From contig JAFLBO010000011.1 of NCBI GenBank assembly GCA_017303475.1, positions 1 through 64,000 on the forward strand: 64,000 bases of DNA. Reading direction: 5' to 3'. The notes under the pieces are model-generated. The model had not been told where the DNA came from. It ran no database searches and saw only the letters and a list, made by a program, of their open reading frames with translations. Positions 44,368 through 53,950 of this stretch are shown piece by piece (within the stretch, counting starts at the first letter, position 1; every line of letters begins with the position of its first letter). Source of the stretch: Chitinophagales bacterium. Lineage in GTDB: Bacteria; Bacteroidota; Bacteroidia; Chitinophagales; Saprospiraceae. The translations under genes and the position numbers were made by a program.

Positions 44368-46314
44368 ATGGCAAAATCATCAGCCACCGGCTCCAGCAAA
44401 CTGGATTCTAAGATCCCTTCCGGCAAAATGTCGGAAAAATGGGAAGAATACAAAGGCCACGTTGGGCTTGTAGCGCCTAACAACAAGCGGAAAATTGATG
44501 TCATCGTAGTGGGAACAGGCCTTGCAGGCGCATCCGCTGCTGCATCTCTGGGTGAATTGGGCTATAACGTCAAAGCATTTACTTTCCACGACAGCCCGCG
44601 CCGCGCGCACTCCATCGCAGCCCAGGGCGGTATTAATGCCGCTAAAAACTACCGCAACGATGGCGACTCCGTTTATCGCCTGTTTTATGATACCATCAAA
44701 GGGGGCGACTTCCGCGCGCGTGAAGCCAATGTGCACCGCCTGGCAGAAGTAAGTACCAGTATTATTGACCAATGCGTAGCACAAGGTGTTCCTTTTGCCC
44801 GGGAATATGGAGGTTTGCTCGACAACCGTTCTTTCGGTGGCACACAGGTAAGCCGAACTTTTTATGCCCGTGGCCAAACCGGCCAACAGCTCCTGATCGG
44901 CGCTTACCAGGCCCTTAGTCGCCAGGTTGCGCTAGGTACGGTCAAATTGTACAACCGGCATGAAATGCTCGATGTTGTGGTGGTTGACGGCAAATGCCGC
45001 GGCATCATTGTACGCAACCTGCTCACTGGCAAGCTCGAACGGCATTCTGCCCACGCTGTGGTGCTTTGCACAGGCGGATACGGTAACGTGTTCTACCTAA
45101 GTACCAATGCCATGATGTGTAATACTACGGCAGCCTGGCGCGCGCACAGAAGAGGCGCCTTCTTCGGCAACCCTTGCTACACACAAATTCACCCTACCTG
45201 CATTCCGGTTTCTGGCGACTATCAGTCCAAGCTGACACTTATGTCTGAATCCCTTCGGAATGACGGTCGTGTATGGGTGCCGAAAAATGCCAAGGACCGC
45301 ATGACGGATCCGCGCCAGATTGCTGAAGCTGATCGCGACTACTATCTGGAGCGCCGTTACCCGGCATTTGGCAACCTGGTTCCGCGCGACATCGCCAGTC
45401 GTGCCGCCAAAGTAGCCTGCGATGAAGGACTTGGAGTAGGAAAAAGCGGCCTGGCCGTTTACCTCGACTTTGCAGATGCTATCAAACGCAAAGGCCGTAA
45501 AGCCGTGGAAGCTGCTTATGGCAACCTGTTTGAAATGTATGAAAAAATTACGGGTGACAACCCGTATGAAGTGCCCATGCGCATTTACCCAGCCGTACAC
45601 TACACGATGGGAGGCCTGTGGGTAGACTACGAATTGATGACCACCGTGCCGGGGCTTTATGCTTGCGGGGAGGCCAACTTCAGCGACCACGGCGCCAACC
45701 GTCTGGGAGCATCGGCCCTCATGCAGGGCCTGGCAGATGGCTATTTCGTATTGCCTTACACTATTGGCTCCTACCTGTCAAAAGAAATCAGCACCGGAGC
45801 TATTTCTACGGATCGTCCGGAATTTGAGCAGGTAGAGAAGGATGTTCAGGAGCGGATTCAGCAACTTATGAACATCAAGGGCAAACAAAGTGTAGAAAGC
45901 TTCCACCGTCGTCTGGGCAAAATCATGTGGGACAAATGCGGCATGGCACGCAATACACAAGGTTTGAAAGAAGCTATCCAGGAGATCAAAAATCTCCGCA
46001 AAGAATTCTGGAGCGATGTGTTTGTACCGGGAAGCACTTCTGAGTACAACCCTGAACTGGAAAAAGCGTGGCGTGTGGCCGACTTCCTGGAGTTGGGTGA
46101 ACTCATGTGCGAAGATGCGCTCAACCGCGAAGAAAGCTGCGGCGGTCACTTCCGTGAAGAACACCAAACGGAAAAAGGTGAAGCCAAGCGCGACGACGAT
46201 AACTTTATGTACGTAGCTGCCTGGGAATGGAAGGGAGAAGACGCCAAGGCGGAGCTGCATAAAGAGCCATTGGAATACGAAGAGGTTAAAGTAGCACAAC
46301 GGAGTTACGAGTAA
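44368..46314 (+). CDS. sdhA: Succinate dehydrogenase flavoprotein subunit
   Basis: The 648-residue product has the FAD motif GTGLAG at 49-54 and the covalent FAD histidine at His81 in [11 protein letters not shown]. Catalytic-site sequences HPTCIP, [17 protein letters not shown] and the C-terminal domain are intact. It oxidises succinate to fumarate, or the reverse. sdhB does not follow directly; three other genes intervene. Confidence 0.96.
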   Translation: MAKSSATGSSKLDSKIPSGKMSEKWEEYKGHVGLVAPNNKRKIDVIVVGTGLAGASAAASLGELGYNVKAFTFHDSPRRAHSIAAQGGINAAKNYRNDGDSVYRLFYDTIKGGDFRAREANVHRLAEVSTSIIDQCVAQGVPFAREYGGLLDNRSFGGTQVSRTFYARGQTGQQLLIGAYQALSRQVALGTVKLYNRHEMLDVVVVDGKCRGIIVRNLLTGKLERHSAHAVVLCTGGYGNVFYLSTNAMMCNTTAAWRAHRRGAFFGNPCYTQIHPTCIPVSGDYQSKLTLMSESLRNDGRVWVPKNAKDRMTDPRQIAEADRDYYLERRYPAFGNLVPRDIASRAAKVACDEGLGVGKSGLAVYLDFADAIKRKGRKAVEAAYGNLFEMYEKITGDNPYEVPMRIYPAVHYTMGGLWVDYELMTTVPGLYACGEANFSDHGANRLGASALMQGLADGYFVLPYTIGSYLSKEISTGAISTDRPEFEQVEKDVQERIQQLMNIKGKQSVESFHRRLGKIMWDKCGMARNTQGLKEAIQEIKNLRKEFWSDVFVPGSTSEYNPELEKAWRVADFLELGELMCEDALNREESCGGHFREEHQTEKGEAKRDDDNFMYVAAWEWKGEDAKAELHKEPLEYEEVKVAQRSYE

Positions 46315-46317
46315 CCA

Positions 46318-46956
46318 ATGAAATGCTGGTACATACTGATATTACTGGTGTTATCAGGCCCTACTATTTGGGCTCAGTCCAAAGGTTGCGACCAGTTAAT
46401 CCAGCGTGGAGACACAACAGTGTGTCAGGATTTTACCAGAAAAGGGCGGCTTTTTCAGGAGCACTTTTATGTAAAGGGAGAAAGAGTATTTACCCGTAGG
46501 TGGCATTACCGCAGAAACGGCGATTACGAATCTACCCAGCATCGAAAGAAAAGTGCTTTTGCCCCCAAAGATGGTCCGGCGGTGCAGTATTACAAGGGCG
46601 GCCAGGTAAAGAAAATAGGAAGATTCAAGGATAACAGGTTAGTGGGAAAATGCTATTCCTATTATTTGTCTGGAAAAATGAAGTCGGCTTGTAATCATAA
46701 TGAGAAAGGGGATCACGATGGCCTGGTAACAGATTTCTACGAAAATGGCCAGGTAATGCATCAGGCCAGGTGGTCGAACGGGTTGCTAGTGGAAATTTTG
46801 GCGAACAAGGATGAACAGGGCAAGGATATACCATTCGGTACGTTTAAGGATGGAACGGGTACCTGGATTTTTCAGGACCCCGGAACAGAAAAGATTCGTG
46901 TGTATCATTACAAAAATGGACGCCTGATCAAGTCTACTAAATTCCAACATCTATAA
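46318..46956 (+). CDS. Exported MORN/YwqK-type repeat protein
   Basis: The 212-residue product has a signal peptide (1-19, ending IWAQ). The body has repeats of the toxin-antitoxin YwqK/MORN kind (RNGDYESTQH, VQYYKGGQVKKIGRFKDNRLVGKCYSYY, DFYENGQVMHQARWSNG, YHYKNGRLIKS). The start is 3 bp after the sdhA stop, so it is in the sdh operon. No role in succinate oxidation is known for this family. Confidence 0.75.
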   Translation: MKCWYILILLVLSGPTIWAQSKGCDQLIQRGDTTVCQDFTRKGRLFQEHFYVKGERVFTRRWHYRRNGDYESTQHRKKSAFAPKDGPAVQYYKGGQVKKIGRFKDNRLVGKCYSYYLSGKMKSACNHNEKGDHDGLVTDFYENGQVMHQARWSNGLLVEILANKDEQGKDIPFGTFKDGTGTWIFQDPGTEKIRVYHYKNGRLIKSTKFQHL

Positions 46957-46966
46957 ACAACCTAAT

Positions 46967-47593
46967 ATGGCAACGATGAAAACTTGGGGAATAATTGGCT
47001 TGTTGAGCCTTTTCTTTACCGGAATACAGGCTCAGGATGTGATAAAACTGGAGAATCCGGGTTTTGAATCAGAGCCTCTTTCCGGCGTAGTGCCTGAGGG
47101 TTGGATGAACATGGGATCAGATTATGAAACGCCACCGGATATTCAACCTGGTTTCTTCGGAGTCAATTTGAAAGCGGCAGAAGGAAATACCTATTTGGGA
47201 TTGGTGGTCAGGCAACACAATACCTGGGAAGGGGTTGGACAAAAACTGGATGGTTGGCTGAGGAAAGACTCAACATACACCTTCAGTTTGTACCTGAACC
47301 GGTCTAACACCTACGTATCGCCCATGCGCGGAGGAGGCGAGCCAGTTTCGTTTGTCAGCCCAACCATATTGAAGATATGGGGCTACAATACCCGCACAGG
47401 GAAAGACGAATTACTGGCAGAAAGTCTTCCGCCAGGGCATTCAAACTGGGTGAAATACGAATTCACCTTTACGCCCAGGAATGGAGATTATAACGAGATT
47501 GATCTGATGGCCTATTATGCACCAGGCTTTGAACAGCGTAACGGGAATTTGCTGATCGACAACTGTTCAGACATTATCATGGTAAAACAATGA
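46967..47593 (+). CDS. Exported protein, carbohydrate-binding-module-like fold
   Basis: The 208-residue product has a signal peptide (ending GIQAQ near residue 22). The rest reads like a jelly-roll module (LENPGFESEPLSGVVPEGW near the start, then WEGVGQKLDGWLRKDSTYTF, and a closing LLIDNCSDIIMV). No sorting domain and no catalytic motif. The stop overlaps the next start (ATGA), so expression is coupled. Confidence 0.65.
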   Translation: MATMKTWGIIGLLSLFFTGIQAQDVIKLENPGFESEPLSGVVPEGWMNMGSDYETPPDIQPGFFGVNLKAAEGNTYLGLVVRQHNTWEGVGQKLDGWLRKDSTYTFSLYLNRSNTYVSPMRGGGEPVSFVSPTILKIWGYNTRTGKDELLAESLPPGHSNWVKYEFTFTPRNGDYNEIDLMAYYAPGFEQRNGNLLIDNCSDIIMVKQ

Positions 47594-48153
47594 AGTATTG
47601 GTTCTTTGTCTTTTGTCTCATTTCAAGCGGTTTGGCTGCCCAAAACAGGGCACTCCATATCGCGTTGGGTACCAATGTGGGACTGCTTGCCAAAGAAAAC
47701 AAACTTGATTTATCGCCAAGGCCGGGCTTTTTGCTGGGGCTTGAATACTGGGCAAAAAACCAAAAAGGAAATTTCTGGTCGGCAGGGGTATGTTATGCTG
47801 CTTTTAGCCGGTCAAGAGAAGACAAGAAAGAAACCTTTGAATACCTGAATGTTTACTCCATGCCATTGATGTGGCCGCTGGGCAATAAGAACCAATGGTT
47901 TGTGCAGGGTGGGTTGTTTGGTAACTTTCTGTTGGGGCAGAGTCTGGACGACAACGGGAACGTTACCAACAGCACTAAAAAAATGCACCGCCTGTATGTT
48001 GGCCCAAGCCTTGGGTTGGCGGCAAGATTAGGTCAGGATGACCGGAGCAAGATTTTGTTGGGCTTGAGGAATGATTACGGAGCCATCAGCTTTGGCAGCG
48101 GAACAGCGCAAAGATTTAACACCATCAGCCTCATGGCTGGGATTGAATTATAG
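47590..48153 (+). CDS. Small outer-membrane beta-barrel-like protein
   Basis: The 187-residue product has a signal peptide (1-17, ending GLAAQ) followed by alternating hydrophobic/aromatic strands and turns, ending in a strand (FNTISLMAGIEL) as in small porin-family barrels. It overlaps the previous gene by 4 bp and precedes sdhB by 45 bp. Function unknown. Confidence 0.65.
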   Translation: MKYWFFVFCLISSGLAAQNRALHIALGTNVGLLAKENKLDLSPRPGFLLGLEYWAKNQKGNFWSAGVCYAAFSRSREDKKETFEYLNVYSMPLMWPLGNKNQWFVQGGLFGNFLLGQSLDDNGNVTNSTKKMHRLYVGPSLGLAARLGQDDRSKILLGLRNDYGAISFGSGTAQRFNTISLMAGIEL

Positions 48154-48198
48154 AGCACCCAAAAACCAATTTTTCTACGAATCAACGAATTTACAGAT

Positions 48199-48948
48199 AT
48201 GCGTCTCAAACTTAAAATCTGGCGTCAAGGGGGTCAATTCAAAGGCGAATTCGTGCATTACGAGCTCCCGGATGTAAACCCCGATATGTCGTTTCTCGAA
48301 ATGCTCGACGTATTGAACGAGCAGCTGGTAGCGCGCAGGGAAGAGCCGGTAGCTTTTGAACACGATTGTCGCGAGGGCATCTGCGGCACTTGCTCACTTG
48401 TGATCGACGGGCGTCCACATGGTCCTATGCAAGGAACGACCACCTGCCAGGTACACATGCGCCATTACCATGATGGCGACACCATTGTCATCGAACCATT
48501 CCGTGCCAAGGCATTTCCTGTAATCAAAGACCTGGTAGTGGATCGTTCCTCCTTTGACCGGATCATTCAGGCTGGAGGTTATGTGAGCGTAAATACAGGG
48601 CAGGCCCAGGATGCCAATGCTATTCCGATTGAAAAAGAGCAGGCTTCCCAGGCATTTGACGCAGCTGCCTGTATTGGCTGTGGCGCTTGTGTGGCCGCCT
48701 GCCCGAATGCTTCGGCTATGCTTTTCACATCTGCCAAGATTAGTCACCTCGCACTCCTTCCACAGGGTCAGGTAGAACGCCAAAAACGGGTACTGAACAT
48801 GATCTCCCAGATGGACAAAGAAGGTTTCGGCAAATGTTCTAACGTAAAAGCCTGCGAGGCTGAATGTCCGAAAGAGATTTCTGTAGGCAATATTGCCCGT
48901 ATGAACCGGGAGTTCCTGGCGGCTTCGCTGGTATCCGAGAAAGAATAA
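48199..48948 (+). CDS. sdhB: Succinate dehydrogenase iron-sulfur subunit
   Basis: The 249-residue product has 2Fe-2S ligands Cys57, Cys62, Cys65 and Cys83 (CREGICGTC … TTTCQ). The 4Fe-4S and 3Fe-4S motifs [13 protein letters not shown] and [14 protein letters not shown] are in the second half. It passes electrons from FAD to the cytochrome b subunit. Separation from sdhA by three non-respiratory genes is unusual. Confidence 0.95.
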   Translation: MRLKLKIWRQGGQFKGEFVHYELPDVNPDMSFLEMLDVLNEQLVARREEPVAFEHDCREGICGTCSLVIDGRPHGPMQGTTTCQVHMRHYHDGDTIVIEPFRAKAFPVIKDLVVDRSSFDRIIQAGGYVSVNTGQAQDANAIPIEKEQASQAFDAAACIGCGACVAACPNASAMLFTSAKISHLALLPQGQVERQKRVLNMISQMDKEGFGKCSNVKACEAECPKEISVGNIARMNREFLAASLVSEKE

Positions 48949-48986
48949 CCGAATCTCATCCGGTTGTTAAAATATTACCCTTATTC

Positions 48987-49046
48987 CAGAGGGGTGAAGT
49001 TACAGATATGATTTCCTGAAATCATATCTGTAACTTCACCCCTCTG
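48987..49046. repeat. Perfect 28-bp inverted repeat hairpin after sdhB
   Basis: Arms 48987-49014 and 49019-49046 are exact complements with a 4-nt loop (one further C-G pair inside). There is no T tract on either side, unlike the window's terminators. It begins 38 bp after the sdhB stop. Confidence 0.9.
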
Positions 49047-49078
49047 TTCATTTACGTTAACCACTGTAACTCTTTGAT

Positions 49079-50314
49079 ATGATTAAACCTTTGTACATCA
49101 CTGCCATCCTGGCTGGCCTGGCCTGGATGCCCCTCCATGCCCAAAATCCCGGGTGCGATGGCGCCAGGTATTTGGACGATGTTTTCACCTCTGTAAAGAA
49201 AACCACAGTTACCTATGCGCCAAGCATTAACCACCTGGGGCAAAATGTCAATCTGGCCATTGATATTTACGAACCGGAAGGTGATCAGTTAAGCTCCAGA
49301 CCTGTGGTAATTCTGGCACATGGCGGCAGCTTTGTTTTTGGCGATAAAAGCATGATGCAGCCATATTGCGAACTGTTGGCAAAGAAAGGATACGTAGCCG
49401 CATCTATTCAATACCGGCTCTTTCCCTTCTTTGTACTTGGCTTTCCAGATTCAACAGAAGTATTTGATACGGCATTAAAAGCCATGGGCGACATGAAAGC
49501 CGCTGTGAGATTTTTCCGGGAAGATGCGGCCACTAACAACACCTACCGGGCGGATGCTTCGCATATTTTTATTGGCGGATATTCTGCCGGAGCAGTAACT
49601 GCCATGCACACCGCATACATCAACGAAGACGATCAATTACCGTCATTCCTGCAAACCCTGCTAACCAATAATGGCGGCCTGGAAGGCATTAGCGGGACGG
49701 CCTCCAACAAAGGCTACGCTTCTTATTCTGGCGCCGTAGTAAACATGTCTGGCGGCCTGTACAGAAGTTTTTGGGTGGAAGAAGATGAATCTCCGCTGGT
49801 CTCCATTCATGGCACCGCCGATGCCACCGTTCCCTACACCTTCGGATTGGCGGCTAATATCGCTTTTCTGGAAGGCAGCAGCCTGGTACATGAGCAAGCC
49901 AACGAAGTGGGCTTGTGGAACAACCTGTTAACCGTACCGGGAGCCGGACACACAGATCTATATGAGCAGGCTCAATGGAAACCTTTCCTGGACAGTTTTT
50001 GGGTGAATGCTACTACTCTCCTCGAAGAACTGACATGTGCTACTGTGGATGCTAAGGAGCCTCTGGAATTGGCGTCTCCCTGGTCTATTTTCCCTAACCC
50101 AAATCAAGGCAATGGTTTTTACCTGCAATTACCTGCTGAGGTAGCCCAGGTTGACTTGCGCATGTACGATATGACGGGAAGACAGGTGTACAACATTCAG
50201 CAGGCAAATGCGCAAAAGATGGTTGCATTAAATCATTTGCCCAAAGGAGTTTATCAGGTTCAGCTAATTTATCCTGACAAACAATTTGAACTGAAAACCT
50301 TGATTATTCAATAG
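49079..50314 (+). CDS. Secreted alpha/beta-hydrolase (esterase) with T9SS sorting domain
   Basis: The 411-residue product has a signal peptide (1-22, ending LHAQ). Esterase/lipase fold: oxyanion-hole HGGSF at 81-85, nucleophile Ser169 in GYSAG, and a probable catalytic His in GAGHTDLY near 280. It resembles carboxylesterases and feruloyl-type esterases. The type A sorting domain occupies ~330-411 (SIFPNPNQGNGFYLQ … GVYQVQLIYPDKQFELKTLIIQ). It is likely exported and cell-surface linked. It ends at a strong terminator. Confidence 0.88.
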   Translation: MIKPLYITAILAGLAWMPLHAQNPGCDGARYLDDVFTSVKKTTVTYAPSINHLGQNVNLAIDIYEPEGDQLSSRPVVILAHGGSFVFGDKSMMQPYCELLAKKGYVAASIQYRLFPFFVLGFPDSTEVFDTALKAMGDMKAAVRFFREDAATNNTYRADASHIFIGGYSAGAVTAMHTAYINEDDQLPSFLQTLLTNNGGLEGISGTASNKGYASYSGAVVNMSGGLYRSFWVEEDESPLVSIHGTADATVPYTFGLAANIAFLEGSSLVHEQANEVGLWNNLLTVPGAGHTDLYEQAQWKPFLDSFWVNATTLLEELTCATVDAKEPLELASPWSIFPNPNQGNGFYLQLPAEVAQVDLRMYDMTGRQVYNIQQANAQKMVALNHLPKGVYQVQLIYPDKQFELKTLIIQ

Positions 50315-50349
50315 CTAAGGAATACCAACGGACTGTTTTCAGCACAATC

Positions 50350-50387
50350 AAAAAGGGTTTCGGTGTTGCCACCGAAACCCTTTTTGT
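50350..50387 (+). terminator. Terminator between the esterase gene and gldN
   Basis: Perfect 16-bp stem (50350-50365 with 50370-50385) and a 4-nt loop, with A5 and T5 ends inside the stem; works for both convergent genes. Confidence 0.92.
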
Positions 50388-50411
50388 TAAGTCAAAACCC
50401 TTATAAAAGGA

Positions 50412-51317
50412 TTAGTACTGCCAAAGGTCGTGCTCCCAGTTGAAAATCTCGTTCTTGATTTTCTCTGATTCCATGAGCAGGTCAACACCTTGCAGGTATT
50501 CATCAATTTTGCGGTCGTACACGTTAGACTCTTTGTAGATGTAAGAAGCGAAAAGACGCTTTTCAAATACATCGTCCCAGGTAATTTGCGCGCTGGTGTT
50601 GCCGCCGAGTGCAAAGTAGTTGTGACGAGCGAAGAGTTCGCGTGCATGTGGGTAGTAAACCCAGAACATAGGCTTTTCGAAACGGAAGTTGCCTTCATTG
50701 TCACGAACGTCGATCATCGGAGCGATACCGAGGATGCGCACACGCAGCATAGAGGCGCCTTTGTCGAAGAACCACACTTCCTTGATACGGAAGCGTTTAA
50801 CGTCTTCCCAGTTGATGTCGTTGCGCACGATTTGTACTTTCTCCTCATAGGTTTCAGGGTCGAAAGTTACTACCGTGTCGGCTTTAGACAACATAGAAAG
50901 CACGTCGTCAGTGCTCAGGCGCTTTTTGAATTTTGCGCCATCTTCGTCGGTGCTGTACACTGGCAAATCGCCTTTGGTAGCAGCATCAGACAGAATTTTG
51001 AAGAACGGATCTTCCGGGTAGGCGAACGGGAGGTTCATTTTCTCACGTACGTCAATGATACGCCAGATACGCTTTTCCCAGAATACGTCGCTCTCGCGAA
51101 GGATTGGGTATTTCAGAATACGCCGTTCGTTCACGATATCTTTTTTTACCACTTCGTCGATTGGGGCATCGGCGGGATCTTCCACCAGGGGAGCCTCTTC
51201 TTCGGTACCGGTAGCCGGTGTGGTTTCAACCTCTTCAGGATCCTGAGCCAAAAGCGTCGTCGTCCCGCCAATGAGGAGGAAGAAGCAAAGGCAAATCAGT
51301 TTCATAAATGTTTGCAT
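50412..51317 (-). CDS. gldN: T9SS / gliding protein GldN
   Basis: The ~301-residue product starts at ATG 51317 (or 51305), giving a signal peptide ending LLAQ. An acidic linker follows, then the GldN core (ILKYPILRESDVFWEKRIWRIIDVREKMNLPFAYPE; PMFWVYYPHARELF). With GldK it forms the periplasmic ring of the type IX secretion trans-envelope complex. Last of the porP-gldKLMN cluster. Confidence 0.93.
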   Translation of the reverse strand: MQTFMKLICLCFFLLIGGTTTLLAQDPEEVETTPATGTEEEAPLVEDPADAPIDEVVKKDIVNERRILKYPILRESDVFWEKRIWRIIDVREKMNLPFAYPEDPFFKILSDAATKGDLPVYSTDEDGAKFKKRLSTDDVLSMLSKADTVVTFDPETYEEKVQIVRNDINWEDVKRFRIKEVWFFDKGASMLRVRILGIAPMIDVRDNEGNFRFEKPMFWVYYPHARELFARHNYFALGGNTSAQITWDDVFEKRLFASYIYKESNVYDRKIDEYLQGVDLLMESEKIKNEIFNWEHDLWQY

Positions 51318-51384
51318 GACTCGCAGTTGGGTTTTGATTAACGATGAATAGTATGTTTTGTACATCAGGTGGAGAATGTTGAAG

Positions 51385-51428
51385 GGGTTGAGAAATTGAG
51401 ACATATAACATCTCAATTTTCTCAACCC
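51385..51428. terminator. Hairpin between gldM and gldN
   Basis: Arms GGGTTGAGAAATTGAGA and TCTCAATTTTCTCAACCC pair with one bulge. It sits between the last two T9SS genes without a T tract, so it may process or attenuate the transcript instead of ending it. Confidence 0.55.
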
Positions 51429-51449
51429 TTATTACTTCAACAGGAAAAT

Positions 51450-52973
51450 TTAACGAATCTTGAAAGCAAGACCACCGAGGTTACGCGCAGCGGCGTCGCC
51501 AGGGCATTTGCATTTAATATCGTCAAAGAAGTATGCGTCGCCTGGTTTGGCTTTGTTAATCCAGTCCTGTACATCGCCGTTCCAGCGTGCACCGGAGTTT
51601 TGCTTGGTGATAGGGTCCTGACGCTTAGGCAGGTAAGTTACCTCAAAACCAGCAATGTCGCATTTAGCATCGAAGTCGAAGCTTTCGAGTACAGCAGCGA
51701 TACCGCCCTGGGCTTTGAACTCACCGTTTGCCATGGCTTTGGATTTGTGTTTAGCACCAAGCAATGGGGTTGGGTCAGGAATACGTTTTACGCGGTAGTT
51801 GAAACGCTGTGAAACGCCCGGAGCAGAAACTGTCAGGGTGCATTCACCTGGCGTGGTAGCAGTAACCACGAAGTGGCCACCACCTTTATTTGCCACGTTA
51901 ACGCCGCTTGCATCAACTTTCACATCGTTGGAAGAAACCCCCGCAGCAGATACAGAGATTGGGTTTTCTACACCAATGTAGAATACGTTCATCTTGTCGA
52001 GCTGAACTGCGATAGAGCGCTGACCTACTTCGTAAGCAAATTCTTTAGAGTAAGTCTTAACTTCTTTTGTCAACGGGTTAGTAACGTTGATTGTAACGTT
52101 ATACTTTTTCTCACCCAAACCGGAAGCTACAGCAGAGTAGTGTGCTTTACCTTGCTGAACAGCCAGACCTGTACCTCCGGCAGTAATACGAATGTTGTCA
52201 GCCTGTGTGCTGTAAGCGCCAAGGAAAACATCGGCTTCGTATTTCTCGCCTTGAATCAGATATGCCTTGTTTGCGGAAACCACTGGCTCATAGGAGTCGA
52301 AACGGATGGTTTCTTCACCGCCAACTTTTTTGGCACAGTAGTTCAGAATTGCGGAGTAGGAGTTTTTAGCATCGCTTTGCATTTTACCCAGAATTGGGAA
52401 AACTGCTGCAACAGGCATTTGCTTGAATTTGTATTCTGCCCAGTTTTTTGCTTTTATGCCACTAGGAAGTTCTTCAATATTCAATGGCAGTGAGCCTTCT
52501 ACTCCTTTATCGTTGTCTGCCAGGGCAAGCAAAGATGCTCTGGTTTCTTCGATTTTTTTCTGAATTTCCGCACCCAGACCTTCATTGATAAACATGTTCG
52601 TTGTCAGGTCTTTGTTACGGATATCCTTCGGCTGCCCTGGTACTTTTGGATTTGGACCACCTGCTTTGTCAAACAGGTTTGTCCGGATTCCTTCTACATA
52701 TGAAATGAAGCCGTCTGCAATAGATTTAGCTTGAGCGGCATTATTCCGATACTTCTCATTCTGTTCAGATTTGTAAGCATCTGCTTGCTTATTAATGCCA
52801 GCAAGTACAGCTTCATTCGAGCGGTCTACAATCAGGCCGCTATCTTTCATGCCTTTATCCAGGGAGAAAAATGCATTCATTACCTCGGCTGACACGTTAA
52901 GTGCCAGTAGCGCGGTCAACACCAGATACATGAGGTTGATCATCAATTGCCGCGGCTCCTTTGGTATTGCCAT
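51450..52973 (-). CDS. gldM: T9SS / gliding motor protein GldM
   Basis: The 507-residue product begins AIPKEPRQLMINLMYLVLTALLALNVSAEVMNAF, the single N-terminal helix that pairs with GldL helices in the proton-driven motor. A long periplasmic part with four domains follows. Motor residues in the helix are in the conserved context. It is 52 bp after gldL. Confidence 0.95.
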   Translation of the reverse strand: MAIPKEPRQLMINLMYLVLTALLALNVSAEVMNAFFSLDKGMKDSGLIVDRSNEAVLAGINKQADAYKSEQNEKYRNNAAQAKSIADGFISYVEGIRTNLFDKAGGPNPKVPGQPKDIRNKDLTTNMFINEGLGAEIQKKIEETRASLLALADNDKGVEGSLPLNIEELPSGIKAKNWAEYKFKQMPVAAVFPILGKMQSDAKNSYSAILNYCAKKVGGEETIRFDSYEPVVSANKAYLIQGEKYEADVFLGAYSTQADNIRITAGGTGLAVQQGKAHYSAVASGLGEKKYNVTINVTNPLTKEVKTYSKEFAYEVGQRSIAVQLDKMNVFYIGVENPISVSAAGVSSNDVKVDASGVNVANKGGGHFVVTATTPGECTLTVSAPGVSQRFNYRVKRIPDPTPLLGAKHKSKAMANGEFKAQGGIAAVLESFDFDAKCDIAGFEVTYLPKRQDPITKQNSGARWNGDVQDWINKAKPGDAYFFDDIKCKCPGDAAARNLGGLAFKIR

Positions 52974-53025
52974 AAGTCTTTAAGTTTTTGAATGTTAAAC
53001 TGAAAGGTTGATACCAAATGCCCTA

Positions 53026-53619
53026 TTACTGACGGCCGATGTTGGCCATAGCAGACAGCATATTGCCGTAAACCGTGTTGAGAGAACCGAGGTTCTTGTT
53101 GAGTGCGCCCAGTTGATCTTTGTAAGCCTTCACATCATCAGCAGACTTAGCCATGTCAGACATAGCTTCGTTCATTTTAGTGTAGAAGTTGCTCATGGTT
53201 TTGATCTGATCAGAAGTGCCGGAGAAATCAACTTCCTGCAGCGCTTTCAGTGCACCCATGCTTTTAGACATAGACTGAAGTTCTGTCAGCATTCCACCCA
53301 GTTGACGCTCGATTACGTCACCGTGCAGTGGAGTACCCATATCAACGTTGTTGGTAGCACCAGCAGTCAGAGGCTGGATGCGGGAGTTGTAGTCATCAAG
53401 ACCTGGGTACAGTTTGTGCCAGTAGTAATCAGGCTCTGGAGGAAGGATACCAAGCATAAGGAAGATGATAACCTCGATACTCATACCAAGGATCAACATT
53501 TCAGAAGCGCCTTCCCAAGACTCCAGCTTGAAGAGAGCACCTGCAAGCACGAATGCTGCACCTACACCAATTGCGAGATTTTTGAAGTACTTAAACGTCT
53601 TCGATTTAACGAAACTCAT
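53026..53619 (-). CDS. gldL: T9SS / gliding motor protein GldL
   Basis: The 197-residue product has two N-terminal helices (~13-32 and ~40-60) with the charged LFKLESWEGASEMLI loop and the GILPPEPDYYW motif, then a long cytoplasmic coiled coil. GldL and GldM form the inner-membrane proton-motive-force motor that energises secretion and gliding. The conserved glutamates are present. Confidence 0.95.
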   Translation of the reverse strand: MSFVKSKTFKYFKNLAIGVGAAFVLAGALFKLESWEGASEMLILGMSIEVIIFLMLGILPPEPDYYWHKLYPGLDDYNSRIQPLTAGATNNVDMGTPLHGDVIERQLGGMLTELQSMSKSMGALKALQEVDFSGTSDQIKTMSNFYTKMNEAMSDMAKSADDVKAYKDQLGALNKNLGSLNTVYGNMLSAMANIGRQ

Positions 53620-53950
53620 TGTTCTTGAATGTTTTAGCAGTTACTGAATGATTTTTGACAAGTTGTTTAGCTTTCAATATCCGGTAGTAAGGGGCAATAC
53701 CAATCAGCAAAGCATTCACTATTTGTTCAGGGCAGACAAACCGGTGACTTGCCTCCGCATTTGTTCGCCATAAGCCAACGCATGAAGATGCTAAGTGATT
53801 TTTTTAACCGAATTTTTGGAATCGATTGCCAATGGGCAAAAGTTGTGGAAAAAGAGGATTCAAAAAGACGAAGGGTAAAACGCAAGAACTGTCATTTAAG
53901 TATTTGTTAACAGAAATTTCTTGCATTTTACCCTTCAGGCTTCCTCTTAT
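53620..53950. other. Spacer between gldK and gldL
   Basis: 331 bp with no supported gene. A hairpin at 53871-53935 (18-nt arms, one mismatch, long loop) lies just after the gldK stop and is followed by a weak T stretch; it may limit readthrough from gldK into gldLMN. The gldL promoter would be here. Confidence 0.5.

Noticed and set aside
53782..53910. Small open frame (about 42 residues) between gldK and gldL
   Set aside because: No ribosome-binding site, no homology recognised, and its end lies inside a hairpin arm.
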